Source: Planctomycetia bacterium (GTDB lineage Bacteria; Planctomycetota; Planctomycetia; Pirellulales; UBA1268). From it: 11,460 nucleotides of DNA. The stretch is taken from positions 1-11,460 of the forward strand of contig RGBY01000061.1 in NCBI GenBank assembly GCA_009919445.1, in the 5' to 3' direction. This document shows positions 1 through 8,200 of this stretch, piece by piece (positions within the stretch are counted from its first letter, which is position 1; the number at the start of each line of letters is the position of its first letter). A program made the translations under genes and the position numbers. The notes beneath the pieces are model-generated. The model saw nothing but the letters and a program-made list of their open reading frames with translations, did not search any database and was not told where the DNA came from.

Positions 1-469
1 AGCGTATGCCAGCGAGGGTAGCCGCAACGCTGCTGAGAAGAGCAGCTTTCGGTGTGCTGTATTGGACAATGGCTGGCCGTTCTAAAAGCAGCAGCCACCA
101 AAGCCTTACGCAACTGAGGCAGTCCTGAAGCAGGTTTATCCGCCGTGTCATCCGAATTCCCACGCACCGTGTCCCCCAGCGGGTTCGGCACGCCTCAAGC
201 TGAGGTCCAGGAGATGAAACAAGCGTTACACGGAAGCCCTCCGACTGAAGGTATGCAATCTGCCCCTGTAGAAAACGCCAGTGGGTCTCGGCCACTGTCG
301 CAATTAAGAAAAGCTGGAGCGGCCGTCCCGGGCCGTGGGGGTTCGATTTCACAGAAGTTGCCCACCGTTGATTTTCTACTCGCTGCAATAGCAAACCGTC
401 GGCCTTTAAATGTTCCTGAGACTCGCGTTCTCTTGTGAATGATCGCCGCCCACTCCTCGTCGCGGCCTA
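1..469. other. No convincing gene; region downstream of the minus-strand dehydrogenase
   Basis: This stretch lies 3' of the minus-strand dehydrogenase gene. Several open frames exist: a GTG-started 97-codon frame at 145-438 on the plus strand, a 107-codon minus-strand frame at 195-518 that overlaps the end of the dehydrogenase, and short frames open to the left edge on both strands. None has a recognisable domain, a good ribosome binding site or a protein-like composition. I see no hairpin plus T-run that would clearly terminate the dehydrogenase transcript, and no tRNA or rRNA. It may be the degraded end of a neighbouring gene or plain intergenic DNA. Confidence 0.5.
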
Positions 470-1867
470 TTAAGCGGCGTAATACGCTTGGGGCCGCATA
501 TGAACAACATTTCTGCAATCCACTAATGGCACCTCCATACGACTAAAATCAATCTCGAGGTACTCGCGATGCCCTGTGCACAGCACGACCACATCTGCTT
601 CGTAAGGCAGGTCGACCGAGTCCCTCCCGGCAATGGCATGATTGCTTCTCCCTTCCTTGATCTTCGGCACGTGTGGATCGTTGTAAAACACTTCCGCGCC
701 ACGCTGCTCAAGTGATTGCATAATTGCGTAACTTGGGCTTTCGCGATCGTCATCAACGTCTGCCTTGTAGGCGATACCGAGAACAAGTATTCGCGATCCC
801 TTGACTGGCTTGCCCGCGTCATTAAGGGCGTCGATTACCCGGGAGACAACGTATTCGGGCATAGCGGTGTTAATTTCACCGGCCAATTCGATGAGCCGCG
901 TGTGGTGTCCGTACTCAAGTGCCTTCCACGTAAGATAGAAGGGATCAATCGGAATACAGTGCCCCCCCAACCCCGGCCCTGGATAAAATGGCATATACCC
1001 AAACGGTTTTGTTGCCGCCGCTCGGATCACTTCCCAAACATCTATTCCCATCCGTGAATAAATTACTTTCAGTTCATTCACGAGCGCGATATTTACAGAA
1101 CGGAAGATATTTTCCATCAGCTTCGTTGCTTCTGCGATGCGGCAACTCGAAACCGGTACTACCTCGGCAACAATCCTGCCGTAGAGCACCTTGGCCCGCT
1201 CCAGGCAGGTTGCGGAATAGCCCCCGACAACCTTGGGCACGTTTTCAAAGTTGCTCTTCGGGTTGCCTGGATCTTCCCGCTCAGGAGAATAAGCCAAGTA
1301 AAAATCAGTTCCCGCACAGAGGCCACTTCCTTCTTCAAGCAGTGGCCGAACAACCTCGTCTGTCGTACCTGGATAGGTGGTCGACTCAAGGACAATCAGT
1401 TGACCGTGCCGCAGATGCGGGGCGATTGATTTTACCGTTGACTCAACATACGAAAGATCAGGGACGCGATTTGCGGTCAGGGGCGTAGGAACACAGATGA
1501 GGATGGCCTCCGCCTCACTGAGACGTGCAAAGTCATCTGTCGCAGTGAATCTTCGGTTACTGACTACGGCTGAGATTGCCTGATCGTCGATGTGCCTTAT
1601 GTAGGATTGGCCTGCTTGAAGAGCCTTAGGCTTTTCCGGATCGGTGTCGACACCGAGTACTGAAACCCCTTTCTTGGCGAAGGCCAGACATAGAGGCAGG
1701 CCAACGTAGCCCAATCCGACAACGGCTACGTCGTAGTTCCTCGATGAAGAGGTTCCGTCGTCATCACCAGTCCCAACAACACGCAACCCAGCACGTTTGA
1801 AGTCGTGGGTTTCCATCCGTTTGTGTGACTCGACAGGAATCGTCGGGGCACGAGCTTCCATAGCCAT
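470..1867 (-). CDS. wbpA: UDP-N-acetyl-D-glucosamine 6-dehydrogenase (WbpA type, UDP-glucose/GDP-mannose dehydrogenase family)
   Basis: This 465-residue cytoplasmic enzyme is expected to oxidise C6 of UDP-GlcNAc to UDP-N-acetylglucosaminuronic acid using two NAD+, supplying an acidic sugar for surface polysaccharide. The N-terminal Rossmann motif GLGYVG is at residues 51-56. The central helical domain carries EATKLMEN with the conserved Lys249 and Asn253. The catalytic cysteine is Cys304 in GPGLGGHCIPIDPFYL, a spelling typical of WbpA-like enzymes rather than UDP-glucose dehydrogenases. The C-terminal NAD/UDP-binding domain has YKADVDDDRESPS (about 367-379). The start at 1867 is supported by AAAGG on the minus strand about 8 nt upstream; it adds about 45 residues before the Rossmann fold, so starts at Met3 or Met18 remain possible. 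It is divergent from the phosphatase gene. Family assignment is firm; exact substrate (GlcNAc versus GalNAc or glucose) is inference from the motif. Confidence 0.9.
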   Translation of the reverse strand: MAMEARAPTIPVESHKRMETHDFKRAGLRVVGTGDDDGTSSSRNYDVAVVGLGYVGLPLCLAFAKKGVSVLGVDTDPEKPKALQAGQSYIRHIDDQAISAVVSNRRFTATDDFARLSEAEAILICVPTPLTANRVPDLSYVESTVKSIAPHLRHGQLIVLESTTYPGTTDEVVRPLLEEGSGLCAGTDFYLAYSPEREDPGNPKSNFENVPKVVGGYSATCLERAKVLYGRIVAEVVPVSSCRIAEATKLMENIFRSVNIALVNELKVIYSRMGIDVWEVIRAAATKPFGYMPFYPGPGLGGHCIPIDPFYLTWKALEYGHHTRLIELAGEINTAMPEYVVSRVIDALNDAGKPVKGSRILVLGIAYKADVDDDRESPSYAIMQSLEQRGAEVFYNDPHVPKIKEGRSNHAIAGRDSVDLPYEADVVVLCTGHREYLEIDFSRMEVPLVDCRNVVHMRPQAYYAA

Positions 1868-1989
1868 TGTCCATGCCTTTCGAGGTACAGGGCTTCGAAT
1901 TCCGGGGCAGTTCGTGAAAAGTGGGATCTAGTAGAATCTCTTGAAAGCTAAAGCTTTCTTGGAACGAATGGCACAACCAAAGGTTTTCG
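1868..1989. promoter_or_regulatory. Divergent intergenic region with a 7-2-7 inverted repeat
   Basis: This 122-bp gap separates two divergently transcribed genes and must contain the start signals for both unless they are read from elsewhere. A perfect inverted repeat, GAAAGCT-AA-AGCTTTC, occupies 1943-1958, about 31 nt upstream of the phosphatase ATG. This placement suits an operator, or a short stem in the 5' leader. CAAAGG ending at 1983 is a good ribosome binding site for the gene at 1990 (6-nt spacer). I could not pick a convincing -35/-10 pair in either direction. Confidence 0.4.
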
Positions 1990-2820
1990 ATGTCCTCAAA
2001 ATCCACTTTCACCGACATCCACTGCCACATCGTTCCGGGCATTGACGATGGATCGGCCAATCTCGCCGAGTCGCTCGCCATGGCCCGCAGGGCTTTCGCG
2101 GACGGTACGAAATTTTTGATTGCCACACCACACCAGTTAGGGACCAATAGCCAAGTTTCAGCCGAGGCAATCCGCCAAGGTGTGACCGATCTGCAAACTG
2201 CCCTAAATGCCGAGGGCGTTGGCGTGTCGGTCCTGCCCGGGGCCGATGTACGGATTGAGCCCGAACTGCCCAAACTGGTGAAACAGGGCAAAGTGCTTAC
2301 CCTAGCTGACAAGGGCAAGCACGTACTATTGGAACTGCCACACGAGACCTACTTTCCCCTCGAGCCCCTGCTCGCCGCGCTTAGCCGGCAGGGCTTGGTG
2401 GGCATTCTTTCGCACCCAGAACGCAACCGAGGCATCATCAAAAACCCCGACGTGATGTGGGATGTGGTCGAAGCGGGCGGCCTGCTGCAGATCACCGCCG
2501 CAAGCCTGACTGGAGCCTTTGGCCGCTCACCGCAAAAGATCGCAGAAATGTGTGTGGAAGAACGGCTGATTCACTTTATCGCCAGTGACGCCCATGACAC
2601 GAAGAACCGGCCCTTTGGCATTCGTGACGCCTACGACACCATCATTGAAATGGCTGGCGAAGACCTTGCCACCCTCGTCTGCTGTGAAAACCCGGCCCGG
2701 GTCGTCGCCGGTGACGATGTGGCTGGGGGAGTGGTCCAGCAGCGGCGATCAGCCCGAAAATCATCGAGGCAGTTGAAAGACGGCAAATGCGGCTTTGGGT
2801 TCGGATGGTTCGGACGGTAG
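1990..2820 (+). CDS. CpsB/CapC/YwqE-type protein-tyrosine phosphatase (PHP metallo-hydrolase)
   Basis: This 276-residue cytoplasmic phosphatase belongs to the PHP family that dephosphorylates bacterial tyrosine kinases controlling capsule and exopolysaccharide synthesis. Metal-binding motifs appear in order: DIHCHIVPGIDDG (His11, His13, Asp19), ATPH (His48), GAD (Asp86, where the family usually has Glu), ILSHPERN (His142) and ASDAHD (Asp200, His202). The rest of the roughly 240-residue domain looks intact. A basic, Gly/Phe-rich tail (about 250-276) extends past the usual end. The start is supported by CAAAGG 6 nt upstream of ATG. Its likely partner is the Wzc-like autokinase encoded at 5258, whose C-terminal tyrosine cluster would be its substrate. 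The function is well supported by motifs; the specific partner is inferred from location. Confidence 0.88.
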   Translation: MSSKSTFTDIHCHIVPGIDDGSANLAESLAMARRAFADGTKFLIATPHQLGTNSQVSAEAIRQGVTDLQTALNAEGVGVSVLPGADVRIEPELPKLVKQGKVLTLADKGKHVLLELPHETYFPLEPLLAALSRQGLVGILSHPERNRGIIKNPDVMWDVVEAGGLLQITAASLTGAFGRSPQKIAEMCVEERLIHFIASDAHDTKNRPFGIRDAYDTIIEMAGEDLATLVCCENPARVVAGDDVAGGVVQQRRSARKSSRQLKDGKCGFGFGWFGR

Positions 2821-2893
2821 CCCGCCAGCTTCACCAAGACGAGCCGTGCTATTCTGCCTAAGTCGCATCGTCTATCCAGACATCGCTGCCTGA

Positions 2894-2909
2894 TCGGAAA
2901 GTTTTCCGA
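2894..2909. repeat. Perfect 7-2-7 inverted repeat (candidate operator)
   Basis: TCGGAAA-GT-TTTCCGA is a perfect 7-bp dyad with a 2-nt centre, lying 74 nt after the phosphatase stop and about 130 nt before the next ATG. It has the same 7-2-7 geometry as the dyad at 1943-1958 but a different sequence. With no T-run on the plus strand side it is a poor terminator; a protein binding site upstream of the secreted-protein gene is more likely. Function is inference. Confidence 0.3.
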
Positions 2910-2975
2910 AAAATCTGACTGGGATTGTTTCGGGGTGAAGTTTGCCGCTATCTCCCGTCGATAACGAGAACTAAC

Positions 2976-3001
2976 GGGTGGTAGACGGCTGCCCGCCACC
3001 C
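2976..3001 (+). other. Weak stem-loop upstream of the secreted-protein gene
   Basis: GGGTGG at 2976-2981 can pair with CCACCC at 2996-3001 across a 14-nt loop, 37 nt upstream of the ATG at 3039. There is no following T-run. It could be a leader-RNA structure, but a stem this short is expected by chance fairly often. Confidence 0.2.
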
Positions 3002-3038
3002 TCATTTCATTCGCAGACAGCAAAGTTCGGAGAGAGAC

Positions 3039-3644
3039 ATGGTGATGACAAAATGGATGCGAAAGACTGGCGTAGTTGTATGCACTGCTGCCTTATTCGC
3101 GACCCCGGCAGCTACATTTGCTGATACGCCAGTCATAACGGCTGATGCCAAGGCTGAAGTCACCGATGTTGTGCTCGGGAGCAAGGGCACGCTGATCGGC
3201 CTCGTGAAGGACGTCGCCGGCAAGGCAAAAAGCCATGCCCTCGTGAGCATCGGCTATTCCGGCAACGAGGTGGCCGCTGTGGAAACTCTCGATGACGGTT
3301 CGTTCGTTGTCGAAGGATTGCGGGAAGGAACCCATGTGGTGCAGGCCAACGGTAAGAAATCAACTTTCCGATTCTGGGAATCAGACAAAGCTCCCCCGGG
3401 AGCTAAGCCCGAAATCACCCTCGTGGCTCGGCAGGTGCCGGCGGATGATGGTGCCGTACAGTTTATTCCCGATCCACAGCCGGCTCCTTACGTCCCAGTC
3501 CAACAGACTCGTCGACGCGGCGGGTTTCTGGGCCGCGCATTTGCGAACTATCCGATTCTGACTGCCGCTGGATTGCTTGGTGCAGGGATCGGATCGGGAA
3601 TCGCCATCGGCTCTGGCATCAACGACAGTCCGGCAACTCCGTAA
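3039..3644 (+). CDS. Secreted small protein with carboxypeptidase regulatory-like beta-sandwich and C-terminal hydrophobic segment
   Basis: This 201-residue protein has a signal peptide: basic MVMTKWMRK, a hydrophobic core to about residue 25, and a probable cleavage site after ATFA. Residues about 48-130 read as a carboxypeptidase regulatory-like fold: GTLIGLVKD, then a Gly-Asn turn, then LDDGSFVVEGLREGTHVVQA, which is the usual strand-turn pattern of that domain. A Pro/Gln-rich linker (about 140-160) leads to Arg-Arg-Arg and a Gly/Ala/Ile-rich hydrophobic stretch (about 170-195) that could anchor it in a membrane. GGAGAG at 3029-3034 precedes the ATG. It sits between the phosphatase and the export gene and ends at its own strong terminator. 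Its role is unknown; a periplasmic accessory to export is inference. The gene is convincing even without a named function. Confidence 0.8.
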   Translation: MVMTKWMRKTGVVVCTAALFATPAATFADTPVITADAKAEVTDVVLGSKGTLIGLVKDVAGKAKSHALVSIGYSGNEVAAVETLDDGSFVVEGLREGTHVVQANGKKSTFRFWESDKAPPGAKPEITLVARQVPADDGAVQFIPDPQPAPYVPVQQTRRRGGFLGRAFANYPILTAAGLLGAGIGSGIAIGSGINDSPATP

Positions 3645-3671
3645 GTTGCTGGTTTTGTGAAGATTCAAAAT

Positions 3672-3704
3672 AGGTCGGACTGGACTGTCCAGTCCGGCCT
3701 TTTT
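3672..3704 (+). terminator. Strong intrinsic terminator after the secreted-protein gene
   Basis: A 13-bp stem (3672-3684 with 3688-3700, one T-G wobble) has a CTG loop and a core of CGGACTGGA pairing with TCCAGTCCG. It runs directly into five T residues at 3700-3704. It lies 28 nt after the stop codon and should end the transcript from the phosphatase/secreted-protein genes, making the export gene at 4019 dependent on another promoter. Confidence 0.9.
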
Positions 3705-4018
3705 GTGCGCTGAGTAAGCTTGGGGCAGATCCCCCAGCTTGCGCAAGGAGCTTCCGCGAATGATACTTCGCGAGCAGTCGTGCCCAAACGAAAGCACCCT
3801 CACCCGTCCTGCGTTCCACCTCTCCCAAAGCGAGAGGTGGAGGCACTGGGGCACGCGGGAGTTCAAACGAGGCTTGAAACGGGACACCTTCTGCTGTCTC
3901 GCAGAAGACCGTAGGTCGCCCAGCTAGCCGTTCGAAAATCGCCTTGGCTTGATGCAGCCCGATCGGCTATTCCCCACCCCCCCAGAAAGTTCTGCTTGGA
4001 CGAGGGACGGGTGAAGCG
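3705..4018. other. Hairpin-rich intergenic region upstream of the export gene
   Basis: This 314-bp gap lies between the terminator and the export gene and shows no credible gene. It contains four stem-loops in series: 3716-3740 (AAGCT and GGGG paired with CCCC and AGCTT, one internal mismatch), 3755-3772 (CGCGAA/TTCGCG), 3816-3840 (CCACCTCTC/GAGAGGTGG, 7-nt loop) and 3888-3907 (CTTCTGC/GCAGAAG). The third, preceded by CACCCTCACCCG, resembles the widespread CCCTCTCCC-type intergenic palindromic elements found in many bacteria. It must also hold the promoter for the export operon; TTGGCT at 3944-3949 and TATTCC at 3968-3973 with an 18-nt spacer are the best pair I see, and they are weak. Confidence 0.5.
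3816..3840. repeat. Palindromic intergenic element (REP-like hairpin)
   Basis: A perfect 9-bp stem, CCACCTCTC (3816-3824) and GAGAGGTGG (3832-3840), encloses a 7-nt loop. It follows a CACCCTCACCCGTCC run. This layout is like the dispersed CCCTCTCCC/GGGAGAGGG palindromes that give rise to spurious predicted proteins in many genomes. A genome-wide copy count is needed to call it a repeat; from this window only one copy is visible. Confidence 0.4.
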
Positions 4019-5218
4019 TTGACTGCATATTTTTTACGTCATGAATTGACTAACACACAGCGTCAAGTGGTCGCCATGCTACTGCTTGCGTTGCTACCAG
4101 CTGAGGGCTGTGCCAACCGGGTTATCAAAGCACGGCGGATGCCTGCCCGCTATCAGGCGGCTCAGGTGACCAACGCCAAGGTCGCTGACCTCAGCCGACT
4201 GTCGATGTCGACCACGCCCAGCAGCCTGATTGAGCCGGAGGACGTGGTAGACGTCACCATCAGCAGCGGCCTAGAAGAAGCTGGCCGCATCACCCCAACA
4301 CCGGTTCGGGTCGATAACAACGGCATCGCCACCATCGCGCTGATAGGTGAGGTGCCACTCGCCGGCCTCGAGCCCTTTCAGGCTGAACAACGCGTTGCCG
4401 ACGCTGCCGTTCAGCGGGGTCTCTACCGGGCGCCCCAAGTAACCGTCACCATGCGAAAGAAGGCGGTAAACCGGGTCACTGTCGTGGGGGCCGTCAAGGA
4501 ACAAGGGACCAAGGAACTGCCACGCGGCCAGAGCACCCTATTGGCTGCCCTGATGGCCGCCGGGTCACTTGACGAAAAGGCCGGTACGATCATCGAGATT
4601 CGGCGACACGCTACGCCACCGCTGCAGCAGCTCACGCAGTCTGACGAGCCAGACAACAACTTCGTCGAATCTGAAAACGACGATATTCAGCTGACTTCTG
4701 CTGTGGAACCGGCCGGCCGCAGCCGGCCTCGGCGGTTCGCCAATCCACAACCACAGCCCCGGGCCCAACGCCCCGCCACTGAAACCTTCACTGTCGACCT
4801 GGCCACACTCGACGGCACAAGTGACAACGACGTGACCCTGCAGGATGGCGACGTCGTGCGTGTCGAAACCCGTGACCCCACCCCAATCAGTGTGATTGGT
4901 CTCGTTAAGAAGCCGGGGCAGTACGAAATGCCAGTCGGCCAGCCGGTACACCTGCTTGACGCTATCGCGCTGGCCGGTGAACGCAGCAACCCCTGGGCTG
5001 ACAAGATCTACATCACTCGGCATGTCACTGGCGAAAATGAGCCGGTCGTCATTGAGACCAGTGTCGCTGAGGCCCAGCACAACAACGAATCGAACCTGCG
5101 GCTGTCACCCGGTGATGTCGTTAGTGTCGAGCAGACACCCCGCACCGTCATCCACAACATCTTCACGAATATCGTGCGGTTCAGCGTTGTCGCCGGCCAA
5201 TCGATACCGCTGTTCTAG
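4019..5218 (+). CDS. Polysaccharide export protein, Wza/OPX family (Poly_export + SLBB domains)
   Basis: This 399-residue protein belongs to the outer-membrane polysaccharide export family, which forms the periplasmic and outer-membrane conduit for the polymer and partners the Wzc-like kinase. A short hydrophobic N-terminus (about 16-27) ends at LLPAEGC, a weak lipobox with Cys31 as the possible lipidation site. The Poly_export domain spans about 68-146, from IEPEDVVDVTISSG to APQVTVTM. A first SLBB domain follows (about 151-280), with a Pro/Gln/Arg-rich insertion at about 195-255. A second SLBB domain starts at ISVIGLVKKPGQYEM (about 290-370). The C-terminus RTVIHNIFTNIVRFSVV may be amphipathic. 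The start is uncertain: TTG at 4019 gives a short leader before the signal, and ATG at 4076 (Met20) would leave only about 10 residues before Cys31. The kinase gene follows after 39 nt, so they are probably one operon. Confidence 0.88.
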   Translation: MTAYFLRHELTNTQRQVVAMLLLALLPAEGCANRVIKARRMPARYQAAQVTNAKVADLSRLSMSTTPSSLIEPEDVVDVTISSGLEEAGRITPTPVRVDNNGIATIALIGEVPLAGLEPFQAEQRVADAAVQRGLYRAPQVTVTMRKKAVNRVTVVGAVKEQGTKELPRGQSTLLAALMAAGSLDEKAGTIIEIRRHATPPLQQLTQSDEPDNNFVESENDDIQLTSAVEPAGRSRPRRFANPQPQPRAQRPATETFTVDLATLDGTSDNDVTLQDGDVVRVETRDPTPISVIGLVKKPGQYEMPVGQPVHLLDAIALAGERSNPWADKIYITRHVTGENEPVVIETSVAEAQHNNESNLRLSPGDVVSVEQTPRTVIHNIFTNIVRFSVVAGQSIPLF

Positions 5219-5257
5219 AGCCCTTTTTTCACTTCATCTTCTCTAGTAGCCCTTCTG

Positions 5258-8200
5258 ATGCTCGATCACGACGATCACGAACCAGACTCCACTGCCCATA
5301 CGATTCGGCAGGCCATTCGCTTCCTGCGGGTCGTCTGGCACCGCCGAATTGTGGTCGTCGGCACACTGGCCGTCTGTGGCATGTTAGGCGGACTCTACTT
5401 CGCCACCGCGACCCAGATTTTCGAGGCCGACGCCCAACTTCTGGTGGTTGACACCAGCCGTGAAAATCTGGGCACGTCCATGACCGGTGGCCGGGACGAT
5501 CTAGCCGCCATGGCCACCTACGAAAAACTGGTCTCCAGCCCCTTGGTGCTTCAGTCAGCAGCGAATCTGCTAGACGGCCCCGTCCGCAGCCAGTTCGGCA
5601 GCCAAGACCCAGAACTGCTGGCCAAGAAATTTTCCGAAGAACTTAAGGTTCGCGGTGTCCGCCAGACCAACATCCTGGAGCTCAGTTTCCGATCACCCGA
5701 CCCGCAGGCCTCAGCCGCCGTCGTGGCCGCCATCATTCAGGCCTACGCAACGTTCATGGACGAATCGCACCGCGGCACGGCCAGCAGCATCGTCGATCTG
5801 CTACAGCGGGAAAAGGAAGAAGTCGACAAGAAGATTGAAACCAAGCAGGCTGAGTTTCTGGCTGTCCGGCAGCGGGTGGGCGACCTGGGCATCAAAGCTG
5901 ACGGCAAGACGACGCACCCGCTGGTGGAACGAGCCATTCAACTCAACAGCGCGCTGATTGAAACTCAGAAAAAGCGACTGCTGCTGCAGGCTTCTTATCA
6001 GTCGCTCACCGAGGCCATTCAGGCGGGAAAGAATATTCGCCAGAGCCTCATCGCCATCGAAGAAACTCTCGGCAGGGAGGCATTCCTTGACTCGATGGGC
6101 CTGGGGGATCGCGACAAACAGACCCGCGTCGCCGTCGAGAAGCAACTGCTCGAAGACCGGGCCCAACTCGACACATTGCTGGAATACTACGGCACGAATC
6201 ACCCCAAGGTGGTTGAGCGGCAGCGAAAGATCGAGCGAATGGAGGGGTACCTGGCCCAGTTCGACGTCATTGGCACACCCCGGTCATTCGGTGGAGATGA
6301 CCACCAGCTAGCGAGCACCGTAGCAAATATTCTGCAGCAGCGGCTCAGTTCCGCTTCACAACAGGAAAAATGGTTGCAGCAAAGCTTTGATCAGGCCAAG
6401 CAAGACTCGATCGGGCTGACCAGCGACATCAGCCAGCTTGACATCGTTGAGCACGACCTCAGCTGGCTGCGGCAGCTGCGGAACACCCTGCTGAACCAAA
6501 TTGCCAGCGTCGACCTGCGGCAAGAGAACGGTGGCGTTCGAACCACCGTGGTCCGCGAGCCGGTCGTGCCGGAGAAGCCCGTCTCCCCCAAACTGTCGCT
6601 GACGATTCTGGCAGCGCTGGCAGCAGGGCTGGCCAGTGGTGTTGGCATTGTGTTCGTGATCGACACGCTCGACGACCGGGCCCGCTCACCGGAGGAACTG
6701 CAGGCCGAACTGAACCTGCCGACGCTGGCCACCATTGGCATGCTTGATGAGCCAGAAGAGTTTGAGGATGAGGCGGGCCTCGAAACGGCCCACATGTGGA
6801 ATACCTCCGACGATGCTGCCGCCGAGAGCTTTCGGACGATTCGAACCGTGCTGGTGATGGGAAGTGACGATTCTGAACGCATCGCCGTCTCGAGCGCCGA
6901 ACCAAGTGACGGCAAGACCACGATCTCAAGCAATCTTGCAATCGCCTACCAACAGGCAGGCAAGCGGGTGCTGATCATCGACGCCGACATGCGCAAGCCC
7001 GGCTTCACCAAGCTGATCAACCGCCGAGGCCAGATAGGGCTTTCTGACCTGCTGCGAGGCAGCGACCCCGTCGCCGAGCTGGCGGCCAGTCTGGCTAAGC
7101 CCGCCGGGGCGGTGCCGATAGATGTCATCCCTGCCGGTCGGCGGCCACCCAACCCCGGTGAGCTGCTGCTGGGCGACCGTTTTGCCGAGCTACTGTCGTG
7201 GGCCGAGGGCTGCTATGACCAGGTGATCGTCGATGCCCCACCAGTGCTGGCTGGCACCGATGCTGCCGCCGTCGGCCGTCTGTGCGACGGGCTGATGCTA
7301 GTGGTACGGCCCGAAAAGAATCGCCGCCGAGTATTGATCAAGGCCGTCGAAACCCTGCGGATGTTCGGGGTGAACCTGTTCGGCACCGTGGTTAACGCCG
7401 TTGGGCTCGAAGAAATGGGCTACGGCTACGGCTACGGCTACGGCTACAGCTACTGGCTGCTACGGTGGCTGCATCACGACTCTGCCGGCTGGCAACTGGG
7501 TCCACTCGACCTGCTGTTCACAGCCGGACTGGCCATCGGGCTGGTGCAGCTATTGCCATTGTCAGCCGGACTCGTTAACGCCGTCTCCCCCAAGCTTGCC
7601 ATTCTGTTCCCCTGCTGGACTGACGGCACTTGGACGCTTGGCCGCTGGAACACCCTGTCGCTGACGCCCCATGAAACCTTCATGGGTATCGCGATTTTTG
7701 CGTCCCAGGCCGTTCTGGTTGGCTGCCTGTTTCAAACGATTGACTCGGTGTCTGATGTCGAACGGATACTGCGGCTGGTGGCCATTTCTATCGGGCTAAT
7801 GGCGGCCCTTGGGATTATGCAGTACCTGACCAGCAACGGCGACTACCTCTGGTTCTATGAGTTTGCCTTCAACGACACCCATAGCGTCGTCAAGGGCACC
7901 TTCAGCAACCGAAATAACTATGCCAGCTTTTTGTCCATTGGCGTCGGATCACTCGCCTGGTGGGCGTTTGCCCCCAGGACCGTCAATCAGCAGTCATCAA
8001 TCCGGCGCCGCACACCAGCGGGCAGCCGAGGCGCGATTCGTGACTGCCGACGGCGGTCGCGCCCCCATCGCCCGAAACTATCCTCCAGCAGCCTGCCAAC
8101 TGAACATCGGCTGGCCATCGGGCTCATCGCCCTAGCCGTAGTCGCCTTTGCGGTGCTGCTGTCACTGTCGCGCGGTGGCGTTCTGGCTCTGGCGGCTGCC

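Noticed and set aside
1..200. Minus-strand frame open to the left edge (about 65 codons, no ATG)
   Set aside because: No recognisable family and Cys/Ser/Gln-rich composition; cannot be supported as a partial gene.
145..438. 97-codon GTG-started plus-strand frame
   Set aside because: No domain, no ribosome binding site and low-complexity polar composition; most likely chance.
3619..3887. Minus-strand frames over the terminator and hairpin region
   Set aside because: They arise from palindromic intergenic DNA; their sequence matches the spurious-protein style typical of such elements.
3971..3983. C-rich run just upstream of the export gene as a possible phase-variation tract
   Set aside because: Only seven C in a row, outside the coding frame, and no evidence for switching.
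7979..8104. Arg/Ser-rich loop in the ligase domain (residues 908-949) that could reflect two compensating frameshifts, since the neighbouring frame reads as a more ordinary Ala/Gly/Pro-rich segment
   Set aside because: Third-position GC is about equal in both frames (roughly 64% versus 67%), and this loop is variable in the family, so there is no firm reason to call a frameshift.
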